Origin: Mucilaginibacter sabulilitoris
GTDB lineage: Bacteria > Bacteroidota > Bacteroidia > Sphingobacteriales > Sphingobacteriaceae
Assembly: GCF_034262375.1 (NCBI RefSeq)
Contig: NZ_CP139558.1
Coordinates: 3,162,001-3,226,000, forward strand
Direction of reading: 5' to 3'
DNA length: 64,000 bases
Positions 8,369-16,855 of the stretch are shown here, in pieces (the first letter of the stretch is position 1; the number at the start of each line of letters is the position of its first letter). Made by a program: the position numbers and the translations under genes. A model generated the notes under the pieces. It was not told the origin of the DNA, did not search any database, and worked only from the letters and a program-made list of their open reading frames with translations.

Positions 8369-8590
8369 TTATTTTTTGGTTGAATCAGCTTTAGTAGAAT
8401 CAACAGCAGCAGCACCAGCTTTAGCGGTAGAATCAACAGCAGTAGCTGAATCAGCTTTAGCAGAATCAACAGCAACAGTTGAATCAGCTTTAGTTGAATC
8501 AGCAGCTGAACCAGAACCAGAACCTTTACAAGCTGCAAATGAAGTAGCGATAGCTAAAGCAACTAAACCAAGTTTGAAAGAATTTTTCAT
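8369..8590 (-). CDS. Small low-complexity lipoprotein, paralog 2
   Basis: A 73-residue lipoprotein whose first 26 residues (signal, FAAC lipobox and KGSGS) match the adjacent paralog. The tail is built of Ala-Asp-Ser-Thr-Lys and Ala-Val-Asp-Ser words (VDSTKADSTKK at the end). It is slightly longer than its neighbour and replaces Met by Val/Ala, which shows repeat-unit turnover after duplication. No domain is recognised. The upstream AAAAGGTAACCCAT word at 8651 mirrors the one before paralog 1 at nearly the same distance from the start codon. Confidence 0.75.
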   Translation of the reverse strand: MKNSFKLGLVALAIATSFAACKGSGSGSAADSTKADSTVAVDSAKADSATAVDSTAKAGAAAVDSTKADSTKK

Positions 8591-8933
8591 TTTGTGAGTT
8601 TTTAATTTAAATGTTTGTGATCGTTTTCATGTCTTAATACAGTTTACATTAAAAGGTAACCCATGAAAATAAAAAAAAATAAATTTCCATAGATTTTGTA
8701 GTTTTTATGGCGATAAGGAATGTTTTTTGAAGCTGAATTTTTATTGCAGATTTGCCGCCTTATTAAAAATAAGAGGTTACCTTGCCCGGCCTGGTTGTAT
8801 TAAAAGAACTAATTAATAATTATACTGTATAATTGTTATAGCAACAGATAATGCAAGGCTGGCACCGGTAATTTATTTTAGATAAATTATTTTTTTATTA
8901 ATGGGTTACAATTTCGCATAAATAGTATTAAGA
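8591..8933. other. Divergent intergenic region with GGTTACC elements
   Basis: This region lies between the minus-strand lipoprotein gene and the plus-strand sigma-factor gene. It holds AAAAGGTAACCCAT at 8651-8664 and GGTTACCTTG at 8775-8784, facing opposite genes. The remainder is AT-rich without an open frame or a strong hairpin. Confidence 0.5.
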
Positions 8934-9503
8934 GTGAATAAAGAGTTAAAAGCTTCGGCACCAACAGATAGCGAGATAGTTCTTGGTATACTTAATAATT
9001 CGGAAACCGTACTTAAAAAATTGTACGTTACTTATTTTCCGATGATATTACAGTTAATTATCAACAACAACGGAGATGAGGATGATGCCAAGGATATTTA
9101 TCAGGAGGCAATAATAGTTCTTTACAATAAGATCAAATCGGGGCAGTTTGAATTAAGCAGTAAGCTTAAAACTTACATTTATTCGGTTTGCCGGAGGCTT
9201 TGGCTCAAAAGGCTTAGCCATATGCACAGATATGGAGGTGATATAAGGGATTTTGAAGAATACCTGCCTGTTGACGATGAGATTGATAACCATAATGACC
9301 GGGATATACAGTTTAATAAAATGGAAAACGCGCTCCAGTTATTAGGAGAACCCTGCAAAACCATTATGGAAGATTTTTATATACATAACAGATCAATGCA
9401 GGATATCTGCGAACGTTTTGGCTATACGAATGCCGATAATGCCAAAACACAAAAATATAAGTGCCTGCAAAGGCTGAAAAAATTGTTTTTTCAGCAAAAA
9501 TAA
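8934..9503 (+). CDS. ECF-type RNA polymerase sigma factor
   Basis: A 189-residue sigma-70-like factor starting at a GTG. Region 2 is seen at about residues 35-85 (DDAKDIYQEAIIVLYNKI and SKLKTYIYSVCRRLW). Region 4 lies at about 140-185, with the helix-turn-helix around SMQDICERFGYTNADNAKTQ. Regions 1 and 3 are absent, as in extracytoplasmic-function sigma factors. It directs RNA polymerase to a small promoter set. The gene 14 bases downstream has an anti-sigma-like N-terminus, so the two probably form a sigma/anti-sigma operon. The GGTTACC words upstream are candidate recognition elements for autoregulation, which is inference. Confidence 0.88.
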   Translation: MNKELKASAPTDSEIVLGILNNSETVLKKLYVTYFPMILQLIINNNGDEDDAKDIYQEAIIVLYNKIKSGQFELSSKLKTYIYSVCRRLWLKRLSHMHRYGGDIRDFEEYLPVDDEIDNHNDRDIQFNKMENALQLLGEPCKTIMEDFYIHNRSMQDICERFGYTNADNAKTQKYKCLQRLKKLFFQQK

Positions 9504-9516
9504 GGAGTGAAAAGAG

Positions 9517-10635
9517 ATGAGCGATAACCAACTTACGGAATTAATTGAACGGTACCTCAATGATGACATGAGTCATGATGAGCGTATTGAGTTTGAATTG
9601 CTCCGCAAAAACGATGCTGCGGTTGACAGCCGGGTAACCGAGCACAAGCAGTTTATTGGTTTGCTGAAGCAATATGGCGAGCGTTTGGAACTGGAGAAAC
9701 GCCTGAATGCCATTCATGATGAAATTGATGTGCATGCACTGAAAGAAGAGGTGACCATCCATCCAGTATGGATTGTGCGTATGTGGCGCCATCATCACTC
9801 AAAAATATCGGTTGCTGCGTCAATTGCCATATTTGCTATTTTGAGTACGCTGTTTTTTACGGGTAAGCTTAATAATCACGATTCACGCTTTGTACAATTA
9901 AGCCAAAAGGTAGATCAGCTTCAGAGTTCAAACGATCAGCTTAAACATACCATAAACACAAGCCTTAAGAACAGTAAACCTGTTAAACCGGTTAAACCTA
10001 AGGTTGTCAATCCGGGTAATTTCAGAGGTACAGGCTTCGCTTTATCATCAAACGGCTATATAGCAACCAATTACCATGTAGTTACCGGTGCCGATTCAGT
10101 TTATGTGCAAAATGCCAGCGGTGAATCGTTCCATGCCAAGGTGATCTATACAGAACCTCAGTATGATATTGCCATATTGCAGATCAACGATCCGTCGTTT
10201 AAAAACTTAGGCGCTGTGCCATATAACTTTAAAAAATCAGGCAGCGATCTGGGCGAAAATGTGTACACGTTTGGTTATCCGAGCGGGCAGGAAGTTTTCG
10301 GCCCAGGTTCATTAACAGCAGCTACCGGTTATCATGGCGATACGCTGAATTACCAGGTATCTATCCCGGTTGATTATGGTAACAGCGGCGGCCCGTTGCT
10401 TGATGATAAAGGTAACCTGATTGGTGTTATCCGTGGTTTACAAACCCAGGTTGCTGGTACCGCGTTTGCGGTGAAATCGGCTTATTTATTAAAAGCGATA
10501 CAAAACATCCCGTCCGATTCGTTAAGTAAATCGTTAACCTTAAATAACAAAAATACACTGGCCGGCTTAAGCCGTACCCAGCAGCTAAAAAAACTTAAAA
10601 ACTATGTTTTCATGGTTAAAGTTTATAACCAATAA
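9517..10635 (+). CDS. Membrane-anchored trypsin-like protease with anti-sigma-like N-terminus
   Basis: A 372-residue protein with AAGGAG nine bases before its ATG. Residues 1-90 are cytoplasmic and resemble the start of Bacteroidota anti-sigma factors (LIERYLNDDMSHDERIEFE). A transmembrane helix spans about 97-115, then a coiled-coil-like stretch (QLSQKVDQLQSSNDQL) and a Pro/Lys linker. From about 168 to 330 there is a trypsin-like (HtrA-type) domain with the full triad: His187 in TNYHVV, Asp217 in QYDIAIL and Ser290 in DYGNSGGPL. No PDZ domain follows. It should sense or degrade periplasmic substrates and may control the sigma factor encoded just upstream. Coupling of protease to anti-sigma function is inferred from the fusion. 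Confidence 0.85.
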   Translation: MSDNQLTELIERYLNDDMSHDERIEFELLRKNDAAVDSRVTEHKQFIGLLKQYGERLELEKRLNAIHDEIDVHALKEEVTIHPVWIVRMWRHHHSKISVAASIAIFAILSTLFFTGKLNNHDSRFVQLSQKVDQLQSSNDQLKHTINTSLKNSKPVKPVKPKVVNPGNFRGTGFALSSNGYIATNYHVVTGADSVYVQNASGESFHAKVIYTEPQYDIAILQINDPSFKNLGAVPYNFKKSGSDLGENVYTFGYPSGQEVFGPGSLTAATGYHGDTLNYQVSIPVDYGNSGGPLLDDKGNLIGVIRGLQTQVAGTAFAVKSAYLLKAIQNIPSDSLSKSLTLNNKNTLAGLSRTQQLKKLKNYVFMVKVYNQ

Positions 10636-10664
10636 TTTGCCCAACCAATAAAAATTAATAATTG

Positions 10665-10697
10665 AAAAAGGAGATACCGGAAGGTGTCTCTTTTTTG
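10665..10697 (+). terminator. Terminator after the sigma/protease operon
   Basis: GGAGATACC and GGTGTCTC pair (one G-T wobble) around a short loop and are preceded by A5 and followed by T6. It is placed 30 bases after the protease stop codon. Confidence 0.85.
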
Positions 10698-10721
10698 TTT
10701 TAGGGAAATTCGGGTTTGATG

Positions 10722-10804
10722 GCCTGTCAGTCTGAGCTTGTCGAAGACTCGTGCGAAGAAGCCTTTGCCCACCATGCTTCGACGGAACTCAACATGACAC
10801 CCTG
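10722..10804. repeat. Palindromic intergenic repeat, AGCTTGTCGAAG family, copy 1
   Basis: It begins with TGTCAGTCTGAGCTTGTCGA and ends with its near complement (ATGCTTCGAC...CATGACA). The centre is GTGCGAAGAAGCC. A second copy with the same ends and centre is at 26875-26950. It lies between convergent genes and looks like a REP- or MITE-type repeat of folded single-stranded structure. Confidence 0.75.
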
Positions 10805-10840
10805 GCTTTTGATTCTCAGGAGAAAATAGGGATTGGCTTT

Positions 10841-12043
10841 CTACCTATCTACCTCTCCCAAAACAAAATCGATAGAGCCAACAATAGCTATCAGGTCGGC
10901 AATGAGTACGCCTTTTGATATTTCTGGTAATACAGATAAATTGTTAAAACTTGGTCCGCGTGATTTTACACGGGTAGGTATCTCTGATTTCCCATCGGCC
11001 ATAAAATAAAAACCCAGCTCGCCTTTAGCGCCTTCACAGCGTACATAATAATCTTGTGCCTTAGGTATGGTTTTGCGGGGCATTTTAGCACGCGGATCAA
11101 AATCGGGTGTGCGTTTTAGCTCGTTTTGCAGGCGGTCAAGGCATTGCTCAACTATACGTAATGACTGTTCTATTTCATCAACCCGTACCTTGTACCGGTC
11201 CCAGCAGTCGCCTACGGTGCCCATGAGGCCTTTACCAACAGGTATCTCAAAATCAAGCTCGGGATAAGCCGAATAATTGTCTATACGTCTCAAATCCCAC
11301 TTTAAACCCGAAGCACGCAGCATTGGGCCTGAGCAGCCATAGTTTATGGCCACATCAAGCGGTAGCACGCCTACGTTTGCCGTGCGCGATATAAATACCT
11401 GATTATCGGTTAGCAGTTGGTTAAGCTCCACCATTTTTGGTTTAAAGTATTCCACAAAATCACGGCAACGTTCTTCAAAACCCACGGGCAGATCATAAAA
11501 CAAACCGCCAACCCAAATATAATTATACAGCATGCGTGAACCCGAAGCCCACTCCAGCATGCCCATAATATGTTCCCTGTCTCTAAAACACCATAAAAAA
11601 GGGGTAAACGCGCCTATATCAATACCGTAGGTGCCAATGGCTATCAAGTGCGATGCGATCCGGTTAAGTTCACAAACCAACACGCGGATGTATTCAACCC
11701 GTTTGGGGATATCTTTGTCAATGCCCATCATACGTTCAACACCCATTACAAAAGCGTGGCTGTTGTTCATAGAGGCAAGGTAGTCAAGCCTGTCAGTAAA
11801 CGGAATGGTTTGCTGGTAGGTTAACGATTCGGCGTGTTTTTCAAAACAACGGTGCAGGTAGCCAATATGCGGAATAACTTCTTTTACTATTTCGCCATCG
11901 GTTATAAGCTCCAAACGCAAAACACCATGTGTTGAAGGATGCTGAGGGCCCATATTGAGCACCATATCCTCTACACTGGCATCAGCTATCTTTTTGTTGT
12001 AATTAAGGAGCGCTTCTTCGTATTTAGTGTTAGTGACTACCAA
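10841..12043 (-). CDS. nuoD: NADH-quinone oxidoreductase subunit D
   Basis: A 400-residue 49-kDa-type subunit of respiratory complex I, part of the peripheral arm that forms the quinone site. Family hallmarks are present: [15 protein letters not shown] near the start, [14 protein letters not shown], the [14 protein letters not shown] block, and the C-terminal [17 protein letters not shown]. The only start that keeps a normal N-terminus is TTG at 12043; the next Met is residue 27 inside the conserved region. It stands alone on the minus strand, about 5 kb from nuoA-nuoB and 17 kb from nuoC, so the usual nuo operon is broken up here. An intergenic repeat lies upstream. Confidence 0.95.
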   Translation of the reverse strand: MVVTNTKYEEALLNYNKKIADASVEDMVLNMGPQHPSTHGVLRLELITDGEIVKEVIPHIGYLHRCFEKHAESLTYQQTIPFTDRLDYLASMNNSHAFVMGVERMMGIDKDIPKRVEYIRVLVCELNRIASHLIAIGTYGIDIGAFTPFLWCFRDREHIMGMLEWASGSRMLYNYIWVGGLFYDLPVGFEERCRDFVEYFKPKMVELNQLLTDNQVFISRTANVGVLPLDVAINYGCSGPMLRASGLKWDLRRIDNYSAYPELDFEIPVGKGLMGTVGDCWDRYKVRVDEIEQSLRIVEQCLDRLQNELKRTPDFDPRAKMPRKTIPKAQDYYVRCEGAKGELGFYFMADGKSEIPTRVKSRGPSFNNLSVLPEISKGVLIADLIAIVGSIDFVLGEVDR

Positions 12044-12189
12044 TGTTGTTTGCTATTTTGTAAACTTCAAAAATCAACATTTTTTTGGTTTTATCGGGCC
12101 AAATTGATGTGAAATCTATAAAAATTGTAGTGCTTACAGGAGATAGAGGGCTCACCCAGCAATATACTATATCCAGCTTTGCTCGCAAA

Positions 12190-12288
12190 AAACATGTCAT
12201 TGCGAGCGCAACGTGGCAATCGCATACGTTACAGCGTAACTTGTACAATTTGCGATTGCTTCGTCGTTCTTCCTCGCAATGACATGTT
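12190..12288. repeat. Palindromic intergenic repeat, GTCATTGCGAG family, copy 1
   Basis: The arms are AACATGTCATTGCGAGC... at the left and ...CCTCGCAATGACATGTT at the right. Inside are GGCAATCGCA / TGCGATTGCTTCG and a nested GTTACAGCGTAAC palindrome. A second copy is at 26985-27090. GTCATTGCGAG repeats are widespread in bacteria and resemble non-autonomous palindromic elements. Confidence 0.8.
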
Positions 12289-12294
12289 GATTTT

Positions 12295-12352
12295 TCCTCC
12301 CTCTTTTCGCCAAAGGCGAAGAGAGGGGAGGCGAGCGCAGCCATGTCGGGGT
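12295..12352. repeat. Hairpin repeat, CTCCCTCTTTTCGCC type
   Basis: TCGCC-AAA-GGCGA forms the tip of a stem extended by CCTCCCTCTT and AGAGAGGGGAGG. It is followed by GCGAGCGCAGCCATG. It directly abuts the GTCATTGCGAG repeat. Only this copy was seen in the window, so calling it a dispersed repeat rests on its form. Confidence 0.5.
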
Positions 12353-12363
12353 GAGTATACCTG

Positions 12364-13212
12364 CTATTTACCTTTTAAAGCCTCGCTGATTTTGGATGTT
12401 TGGGTCGCTACCGCTGCATATGCGTACATGGCGACGGCTTTTAGTTTGCTGTCGCGCTTTTTAAACGTCCATACATCCTTCATAAACTCTTTATGGTTTT
12501 TACTGTTCAGCGTATCAAAAGCTACAGATATGGTAGGCGTTAGCGAATAGGCCGTATGCCAGGTGCCAAAGGGAATAAACAGGGTTTCGCCGGGGCCTAC
12601 TACAAAGTTGATAGGAGTGGCTTCTTTAAACAAAGGGTGTTTATTGTAATCGGGTTCAAATACGTTTACCTCCGAGCGCCATGGATCATCAGGACGAGGA
12701 TAAAGTAAATGTTCTTGTCCGCGTGGGAACACGGTAAAGCGTTTTTTGCCATAAAGCTGGGTAATCCAGGCATTAAGGTGGTAATAATCAATATGCATGT
12801 ATGGAAACCTACCGCCCGGGCCGCCAACAAACATTTCGGTGGCGCCACCCCATTTGCCCAAACTAAACATTTTATTTTTCAGCCAGTTTGGCGACGCATA
12901 GTTCAGATCCAATGGGTCTAACAGCGGCATCAACTCGGGTATAGTGGCCGGGATATCGAATATTATAGGGTATACAGCCGGTTTCTCTTCGGTACTGGCC
13001 TCAACCATATCCATTGCCTGTTTAATAGTCAATATTTGGCCGCGTACGTCGGTTTTCCTGTCGGGGTAGTTTTCCCTGAACCAATCGGGGCTAAACAAGC
13101 CATTAGCTTTCCAAACTTTGGCAGCATTGGTAAAAACCAGCGGAATGCCGGGTTTATAATGCTCCTCCATAAACTCTTCGTAAGTGATGTTGTCTCTGCG
13201 GATGATATCCAT
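12364..13212 (-). CDS. Cupin/JmjC-like Fe(II)/2-oxoglutarate oxygenase
   Basis: A 282-residue soluble protein of the cupin_8/JmjC-like group. The expected metal facial triad is visible: His140 and Asp142 in PYMHIDYYHLNAW, and His219 in IPFGTWHTAYS. The surrounding strands (YGKKRFTVFPRG, NFVVGPGETLFIP) fit the double-stranded beta-helix. Related enzymes hydroxylate protein or small-molecule side chains using 2-oxoglutarate and oxygen; the substrate cannot be told. Start at ATG 13212, with a GGTTAAC-N11-GTTAACC dyad just upstream that may be an operator. No cofactor or substrate gene is adjacent. Confidence 0.8.
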   Translation of the reverse strand: MDIIRRDNITYEEFMEEHYKPGIPLVFTNAAKVWKANGLFSPDWFRENYPDRKTDVRGQILTIKQAMDMVEASTEEKPAVYPIIFDIPATIPELMPLLDPLDLNYASPNWLKNKMFSLGKWGGATEMFVGGPGGRFPYMHIDYYHLNAWITQLYGKKRFTVFPRGQEHLLYPRPDDPWRSEVNVFEPDYNKHPLFKEATPINFVVGPGETLFIPFGTWHTAYSLTPTISVAFDTLNSKNHKEFMKDVWTFKKRDSKLKAVAMYAYAAVATQTSKISEALKGK

Positions 13213-13586
13213 GTTTAATAATAGGGGCTTAATAAGGTTAACATTATATGGTTGTTAACCTGGTGATAACAAAATAATAAAGGTTTAAATTGGTGCTGGT
13301 TTTCTTTTACCGTTTTACGCAAAAAACTAAACGAAGGTTGTAAAACAAAGTGTAGATTGGAGAAGAATTGATGTGTTGTAAGTAAGTTAGCAGAATGGTG
13401 TCAAAAAATAAGTAACCAGGTTGTAAGTATATCATATGTTAACTAATTGGTTTGTTAGTGTTTGTGTAATATTAATTGATTTGTGGTTTATTAAATTATT
13501 GTATTATTTAATTATTTATTCTTTTTTTTTGGTTATTTAAATATTTTTTAATGTATTATTGTGAAATCATTAACCTTAAAAATACC
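13213..13586. other. Divergent AT-rich intergenic region
   Basis: About 370 bases between divergent genes. The minus-side end carries the inverted repeat GGTTAAC (13236-13242) / GTTAACC (13254-13260). From about 13430 onward it is nearly pure A/T up to the lipoprotein start. No open frame or terminator was seen. Confidence 0.5.
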
Positions 13587-14564
13587 ATGAAAAAAACACT
13601 AATTTTTAGTTTGGCTTTCGCCGGACTCCTGAGCGTTTCGTTGTTTTCCTGCAAAAAAGACAACAATATCGCAAACAAAGACACTGCTGATTTAAGCAAA
13701 GCACAGGTTACCAATGCCAATGGCAGACTGGTGTTTAAAGACAGTCAGGCTCTTAATCAAACAATAAATGAATTAATGAACAAGGATCCCGAAAGCCTTG
13801 TTAAATGGGAAAAAAGTCTTAATTTTAATTCGCTTAGAAGCGACTCTACAGCAGCTTCAAGCTTTGAGAGTTTTGGGTTTCCGGATTTTTATACCTCAAT
13901 AATTAATAATAAAGGCGAGTATATGATAGGTGATACTATTGTATATTTTAATAATGGCTACAAACACCTCATAGCTAATAAGGATGAAGCATTACTGGCA
14001 AAAATTAAAAGTAATCCAAGCCTAAGTACTTTAAAATTTAAGGCTGGTAATCAGGTTATTTATAAATCTGCCGTAGAGGGATCGCTTTCAACCCAAAGTG
14101 TAGGCTTGGCTAATGGACAAATAGATGCCCGGTATCAATATCAATTTTTAAGAAACGGTGATAACAATAGCAAACGTAAGTTAGTGTTTGAAATTCAAAA
14201 TTATGTTGAGGGAAATCCCTTTGCCTATATTTGCTATGTACATACCAGAATAAAGCAAGAATATTTAGGAGGTAATAAACCTAATAATTGGCTACCAGCA
14301 GGCGAACCAACAGAGAAAAAAATTACAGGGCTAAGCTTTGATGTATCTTTTATTAATACGGGTAACGGCACTACAACCCATGTTACAGGAGCAAATATCA
14401 ATGCATCTCAAACCGATGGCAATAACCTTGACCGTGTTTTATGTACATTCCAGGCTTCGCAGTCAACCATTACTGCTTCAGTTAGAGGAACCTATTATGC
14501 CCGCGTTTTACCACCATATAACTCGGATGGCAAAAGTACCTACACTGTAAACGCTGTATGGTAA
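13587..14564 (+). CDS. Predicted lipoprotein of unknown function
   Basis: 325 residues when started at ATG 13587, which begins a lipoprotein signal (MKKTLIFSLAFAGLLSVSLF, then SCKKDNN). An in-frame ATG 36 bases upstream would place a charged segment before the signal and is rejected. The mature protein has a mixed N-terminal half (ALNQTINELMNKDPESLVKW) and a beta-rich C-terminal half with RKLVFEIQNYVEGN, ATVRG-type strands and a terminal YTVNAVW. I recognise no family; the general plan fits Bacteroidota surface lipoproteins that adopt a beta-sandwich. It is monocistronic, with a strong terminator 18 bases after the stop. Confidence 0.65.
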   Translation: MKKTLIFSLAFAGLLSVSLFSCKKDNNIANKDTADLSKAQVTNANGRLVFKDSQALNQTINELMNKDPESLVKWEKSLNFNSLRSDSTAASSFESFGFPDFYTSIINNKGEYMIGDTIVYFNNGYKHLIANKDEALLAKIKSNPSLSTLKFKAGNQVIYKSAVEGSLSTQSVGLANGQIDARYQYQFLRNGDNNSKRKLVFEIQNYVEGNPFAYICYVHTRIKQEYLGGNKPNNWLPAGEPTEKKITGLSFDVSFINTGNGTTTHVTGANINASQTDGNNLDRVLCTFQASQSTITASVRGTYYARVLPPYNSDGKSTYTVNAVW

Positions 14565-14581
14565 TCAGCTTTAAGTGATCA

Positions 14582-14616
14582 AAAAAAAAGGCTTTTTAGT
14601 AAAAAAAAGCCTTTTT
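14582..14616. terminator. Bidirectional terminator between convergent genes
   Basis: AAAAAGGCTTTTT and AAAAAAAGCCTTTTTT form a stem with A and T tracts on either side, between the lipoprotein gene (stop 14564) and the glycosyltransferase gene (end 14647). It closely resembles in architecture the terminators that were invaded by the IS, but is intact. Confidence 0.85.
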
Positions 14617-14646
14617 TGTTTAAAAGTACTACCCCAGAAATGATGA

Positions 14647-15618
14647 TCAGGAAATATGATCTATTTGCCCCGTGCAGTAAAAGTATTTTTGAAGCACCAT
14701 TAAGGATATCAGCCCCTCCTGTTTTTTATTGAGGAATTGTTTTACAAACTGATTCGCATTGTTAACTATGTCCAACGCCTCCGCATCATGGTCAATGTAA
14801 TAACATAGTTTTTCTTCCAGGTCTGAGTAATCGTCTTTAATTAGTATATAATGATAATCAGGAATCAGCAACCCTTCCATAAACCATGTTTCATATTTGG
14901 GTTTGGGCATTACCGCTATGGAATTGGATGACATGATCCATTTTAAGTTAGTAGCCACATCATTGCCTTCTAAACTTAATATGAATTTATAGCCTAAATG
15001 TTCGGTTATCGAAATTTTGGGTTTAAACCATGCTGTATTTCCTCCGGTTTTATTAACCTGACCTAAATCGCACAGCTGGCTATTAAAGTATTTTTCCATA
15101 AAGGTAATCCGGTGCGGCTGGCTCATTGTTCCCCGGCCTATGAGCATGTTTTTTTTGTCGGCAAACTTTTTATCGTCATTTATAAAAACAAAATGCCGCT
15201 TTTTATCCAGCTTTAATAATACAGCATTGGCATTGTCGCCGGTAATGGGGCGGCTTTTTTGTATCGATGGAACATCCGGATTGTAAGTTACATCGCCAAA
15301 AAGAAAGTTTGCTTTGAGGTGTTTTTTAAAATAACGGGTAAATTCAAAAGTATCAAAATTGTAGGCTTTAGGACTTTTAAATATTTGCATGTTTTGCAGT
15401 TCAATGGCATTAGGGCCAACTGAAGTGAATTTTTCGAGCCTGTTATAATAATTTACCCGGTTTATTACATCAGTCTTGTTGTAATTGTTTATAGCTGATA
15501 GTTTTTTATTGAGCAAACTTTGATAAAATACGGACGGAATAATTTGCCTTAAAATGTTTTTTGCATAATAAGGGATTTTGCTTCTTTTAATTTCCGAACT
15601 TATTTTTTTAAAAGCCAT
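14647..15618 (-). CDS. Glycosyltransferase family 90-like (CAP10/LpsA type)
   Basis: 323 residues from ATG 15618 (MAFKKISSEIKRSKI); a longer frame would overlap the next gene's coding region and lacks support. Family blocks seen are DVTYNPDVPSIQKSRPI, KRHFVFINDD, LIGRGTMSQPHRITFMEKY and the conserved KFILSLEGNDVATNLKWIMS, followed by the acidic WFMEGLLIPDYHYI segment. These mark the LPS/capsule glycosyltransferase group transferring a glucose or xylose unit from a nucleotide sugar. No signal peptide, so it is probably cytoplasmic or membrane-associated. It is isolated, with no other polysaccharide genes, so the acceptor is unknown. It lies 22 bp downstream of the FAD protein gene and probably shares its transcript. 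Confidence 0.8.
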   Translation of the reverse strand: MAFKKISSEIKRSKIPYYAKNILRQIIPSVFYQSLLNKKLSAINNYNKTDVINRVNYYNRLEKFTSVGPNAIELQNMQIFKSPKAYNFDTFEFTRYFKKHLKANFLFGDVTYNPDVPSIQKSRPITGDNANAVLLKLDKKRHFVFINDDKKFADKKNMLIGRGTMSQPHRITFMEKYFNSQLCDLGQVNKTGGNTAWFKPKISITEHLGYKFILSLEGNDVATNLKWIMSSNSIAVMPKPKYETWFMEGLLIPDYHYILIKDDYSDLEEKLCYYIDHDAEALDIVNNANQFVKQFLNKKQEGLISLMVLQKYFYCTGQIDHIS

Positions 15619-15640
15619 AATTACATTGTTTATAGAATGA

Positions 15641-16855
15641 TCATAAATTCTGCGCAATAACAAATCCACTTGCCCAGGCCCATTGAAAATTATAACCGCC
15701 CAGCCAACCGGTAACATCTACACACTCACCACCAAAAAATAAGCCGTGGACCTTTTTGCTTTCCAGGGTTTTAGATGATAGTTCATCAGTTGATACCCCG
15801 CCGCGCATTACTTCGGCCTTATCATATCCCTTATCACCGGCGGGTTTTACCTTAAACTCGTGGATCAGGCTGCTGATGTTTTCTATATCGGTTTTAGTAA
15901 GCGATGCCAAGTTCTTTTCTACCGGCAGCTTATCGCTCAGCGCTTCGGCAAATTTGCGGGTATAGAGGTTGGCCAGGTATGCCAGCAGCATTTTTTTGCC
16001 ATTAACTTCCTTTTCGTGCTGTATAAGTTCAGCTATGTTTTGGTTGGGTAAAAGGTCGATATTGATGTATTCACCGGGTTTCCAATAGGAAGAGATCTGT
16101 AATATGGCCGGGCCGCTTAATCCCCAATGGGTAAACAGTATGTTTTCTTCAAAGCTGGTGTGATCGTTCCAAACCCGGCAAAAAATGCTGTTGCCGCTTA
16201 ATTGCTCATACCAGGGCTGATCTTTCCCGGTAATGGTAAGCGGCACCAGGGCAGGAGCGGTATCGGTAATTTTGAGGTCGAATTTGCGGGCTGTTCTCAA
16301 TCCAAAATCGGTAGCTCCCATTTTAGGGATAGGTAAACCGCCGGCGGCTACCACCACACGGGGAGCGCTTATATACTCCTGCCGCCCGTTAACTTCGGCC
16401 CTGACGGTAAATCCATCTTCGGTTTTTTCTATCATCTTAACCTCTGCATCGCACCAGATTTCCTGGTCGAGATCGGCACATAGGTTAGTGAAAACTTCTA
16501 CCACGTCCTTTGCTTTATCGCTAACAGGAAAAAGCTGACCGAGGGTTTTTTCCTTCCCCACAATGCCATAGGTTTCAAAAAAACTGATGGTATCGTCAAC
16601 CGTCCATTGTGAAAAGGCCGATTTAGAGAAGTGCGGATTTTGCGAAATAAATTGCTGATCGGTAGCATACAAATTGGTGTAGTTGCACCTGCCGCCGCCG
16701 CTTATCAGAATCTTGGCGCCTACACGATCATTTTTTTCGAGCACGAGGGTGCGTTTACCCAGAAAGCCTGCCTGCACAGCGCACATGAGCCCGCAGGCCC
16801 CGCCGCCAATTATTATTGCATCAAAATGGGTTTGTTTTGTTAAATTTGTAGTCAT
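15641..16855 (-). CDS. HI0933/BaiN-like FAD-dependent oxidoreductase
   Basis: 404 residues from ATG 16855. The dinucleotide-binding site IIIGGGACGLMCAV and the family-specific SGGGRCNYTNL are at the N-terminus. The C-terminal GGECVDVTGWLGGYNFQ with WAWASG closes the FAD site. Members are flavoprotein oxidoreductases often of unknown physiological substrate. The frame stays open 55 codons further upstream, but those codons are antisense to nuoA and have no family resemblance, so the internal ATG is preferred. That ATG shares the four-base CATG with the nuoA start, making the two divergent genes overlap by two bases. Confidence 0.87.
   Translation of the reverse strand: MTTNLTKQTHFDAIIIGGGACGLMCAVQAGFLGKRTLVLEKNDRVGAKILISGGGRCNYTNLYATDQQFISQNPHFSKSAFSQWTVDDTISFFETYGIVGKEKTLGQLFPVSDKAKDVVEVFTNLCADLDQEIWCDAEVKMIEKTEDGFTVRAEVNGRQEYISAPRVVVAAGGLPIPKMGATDFGLRTARKFDLKITDTAPALVPLTITGKDQPWYEQLSGNSIFCRVWNDHTSFEENILFTHWGLSGPAILQISSYWKPGEYINIDLLPNQNIAELIQHEKEVNGKKMLLAYLANLYTRKFAEALSDKLPVEKNLASLTKTDIENISSLIHEFKVKPAGDKGYDKAEVMRGGVSTDELSSKTLESKKVHGLFFGGECVDVTGWLGGYNFQWAWASGFVIAQNL
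16841..16848 (+). promoter_or_regulatory. Candidate -7 box (TAAATTTG) for nuoA
   Basis: A perfect TAnnTTTG, the Bacteroidota -7 consensus, ending five bases before the nuoA ATG. Because the -7 box is normally a few bases from the transcript start, the mRNA would have almost no leader. The box is inside the start region of the divergent flavoprotein gene. Confidence 0.5.

Larger units (their letters stand above)
12044..12363. other. Repeat-rich intergenic region
   Basis: About 320 bases between two minus-strand genes. It contains two unrelated palindromic repeats (12190-12288 and 12295-12352). The first ~140 bases should include the nuoD promoter, but I found no clear TAnnTTTG box. Apparent short frames across the repeats are translations of repeat sequence and are not genes. 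Confidence 0.6.

Noticed and set aside
8002..8597. Plus-strand frames opposite the two small lipoproteins
   Set aside because: They are mirror frames of the low-complexity tails; the minus-strand frames have signal peptides and lipoboxes.
12030..12344. A 104-codon minus-strand frame across the nuoD upstream region
   Set aside because: It is a translation of the GTCATTGCGAG and CTCCCTC repeats, with no family-like segment.
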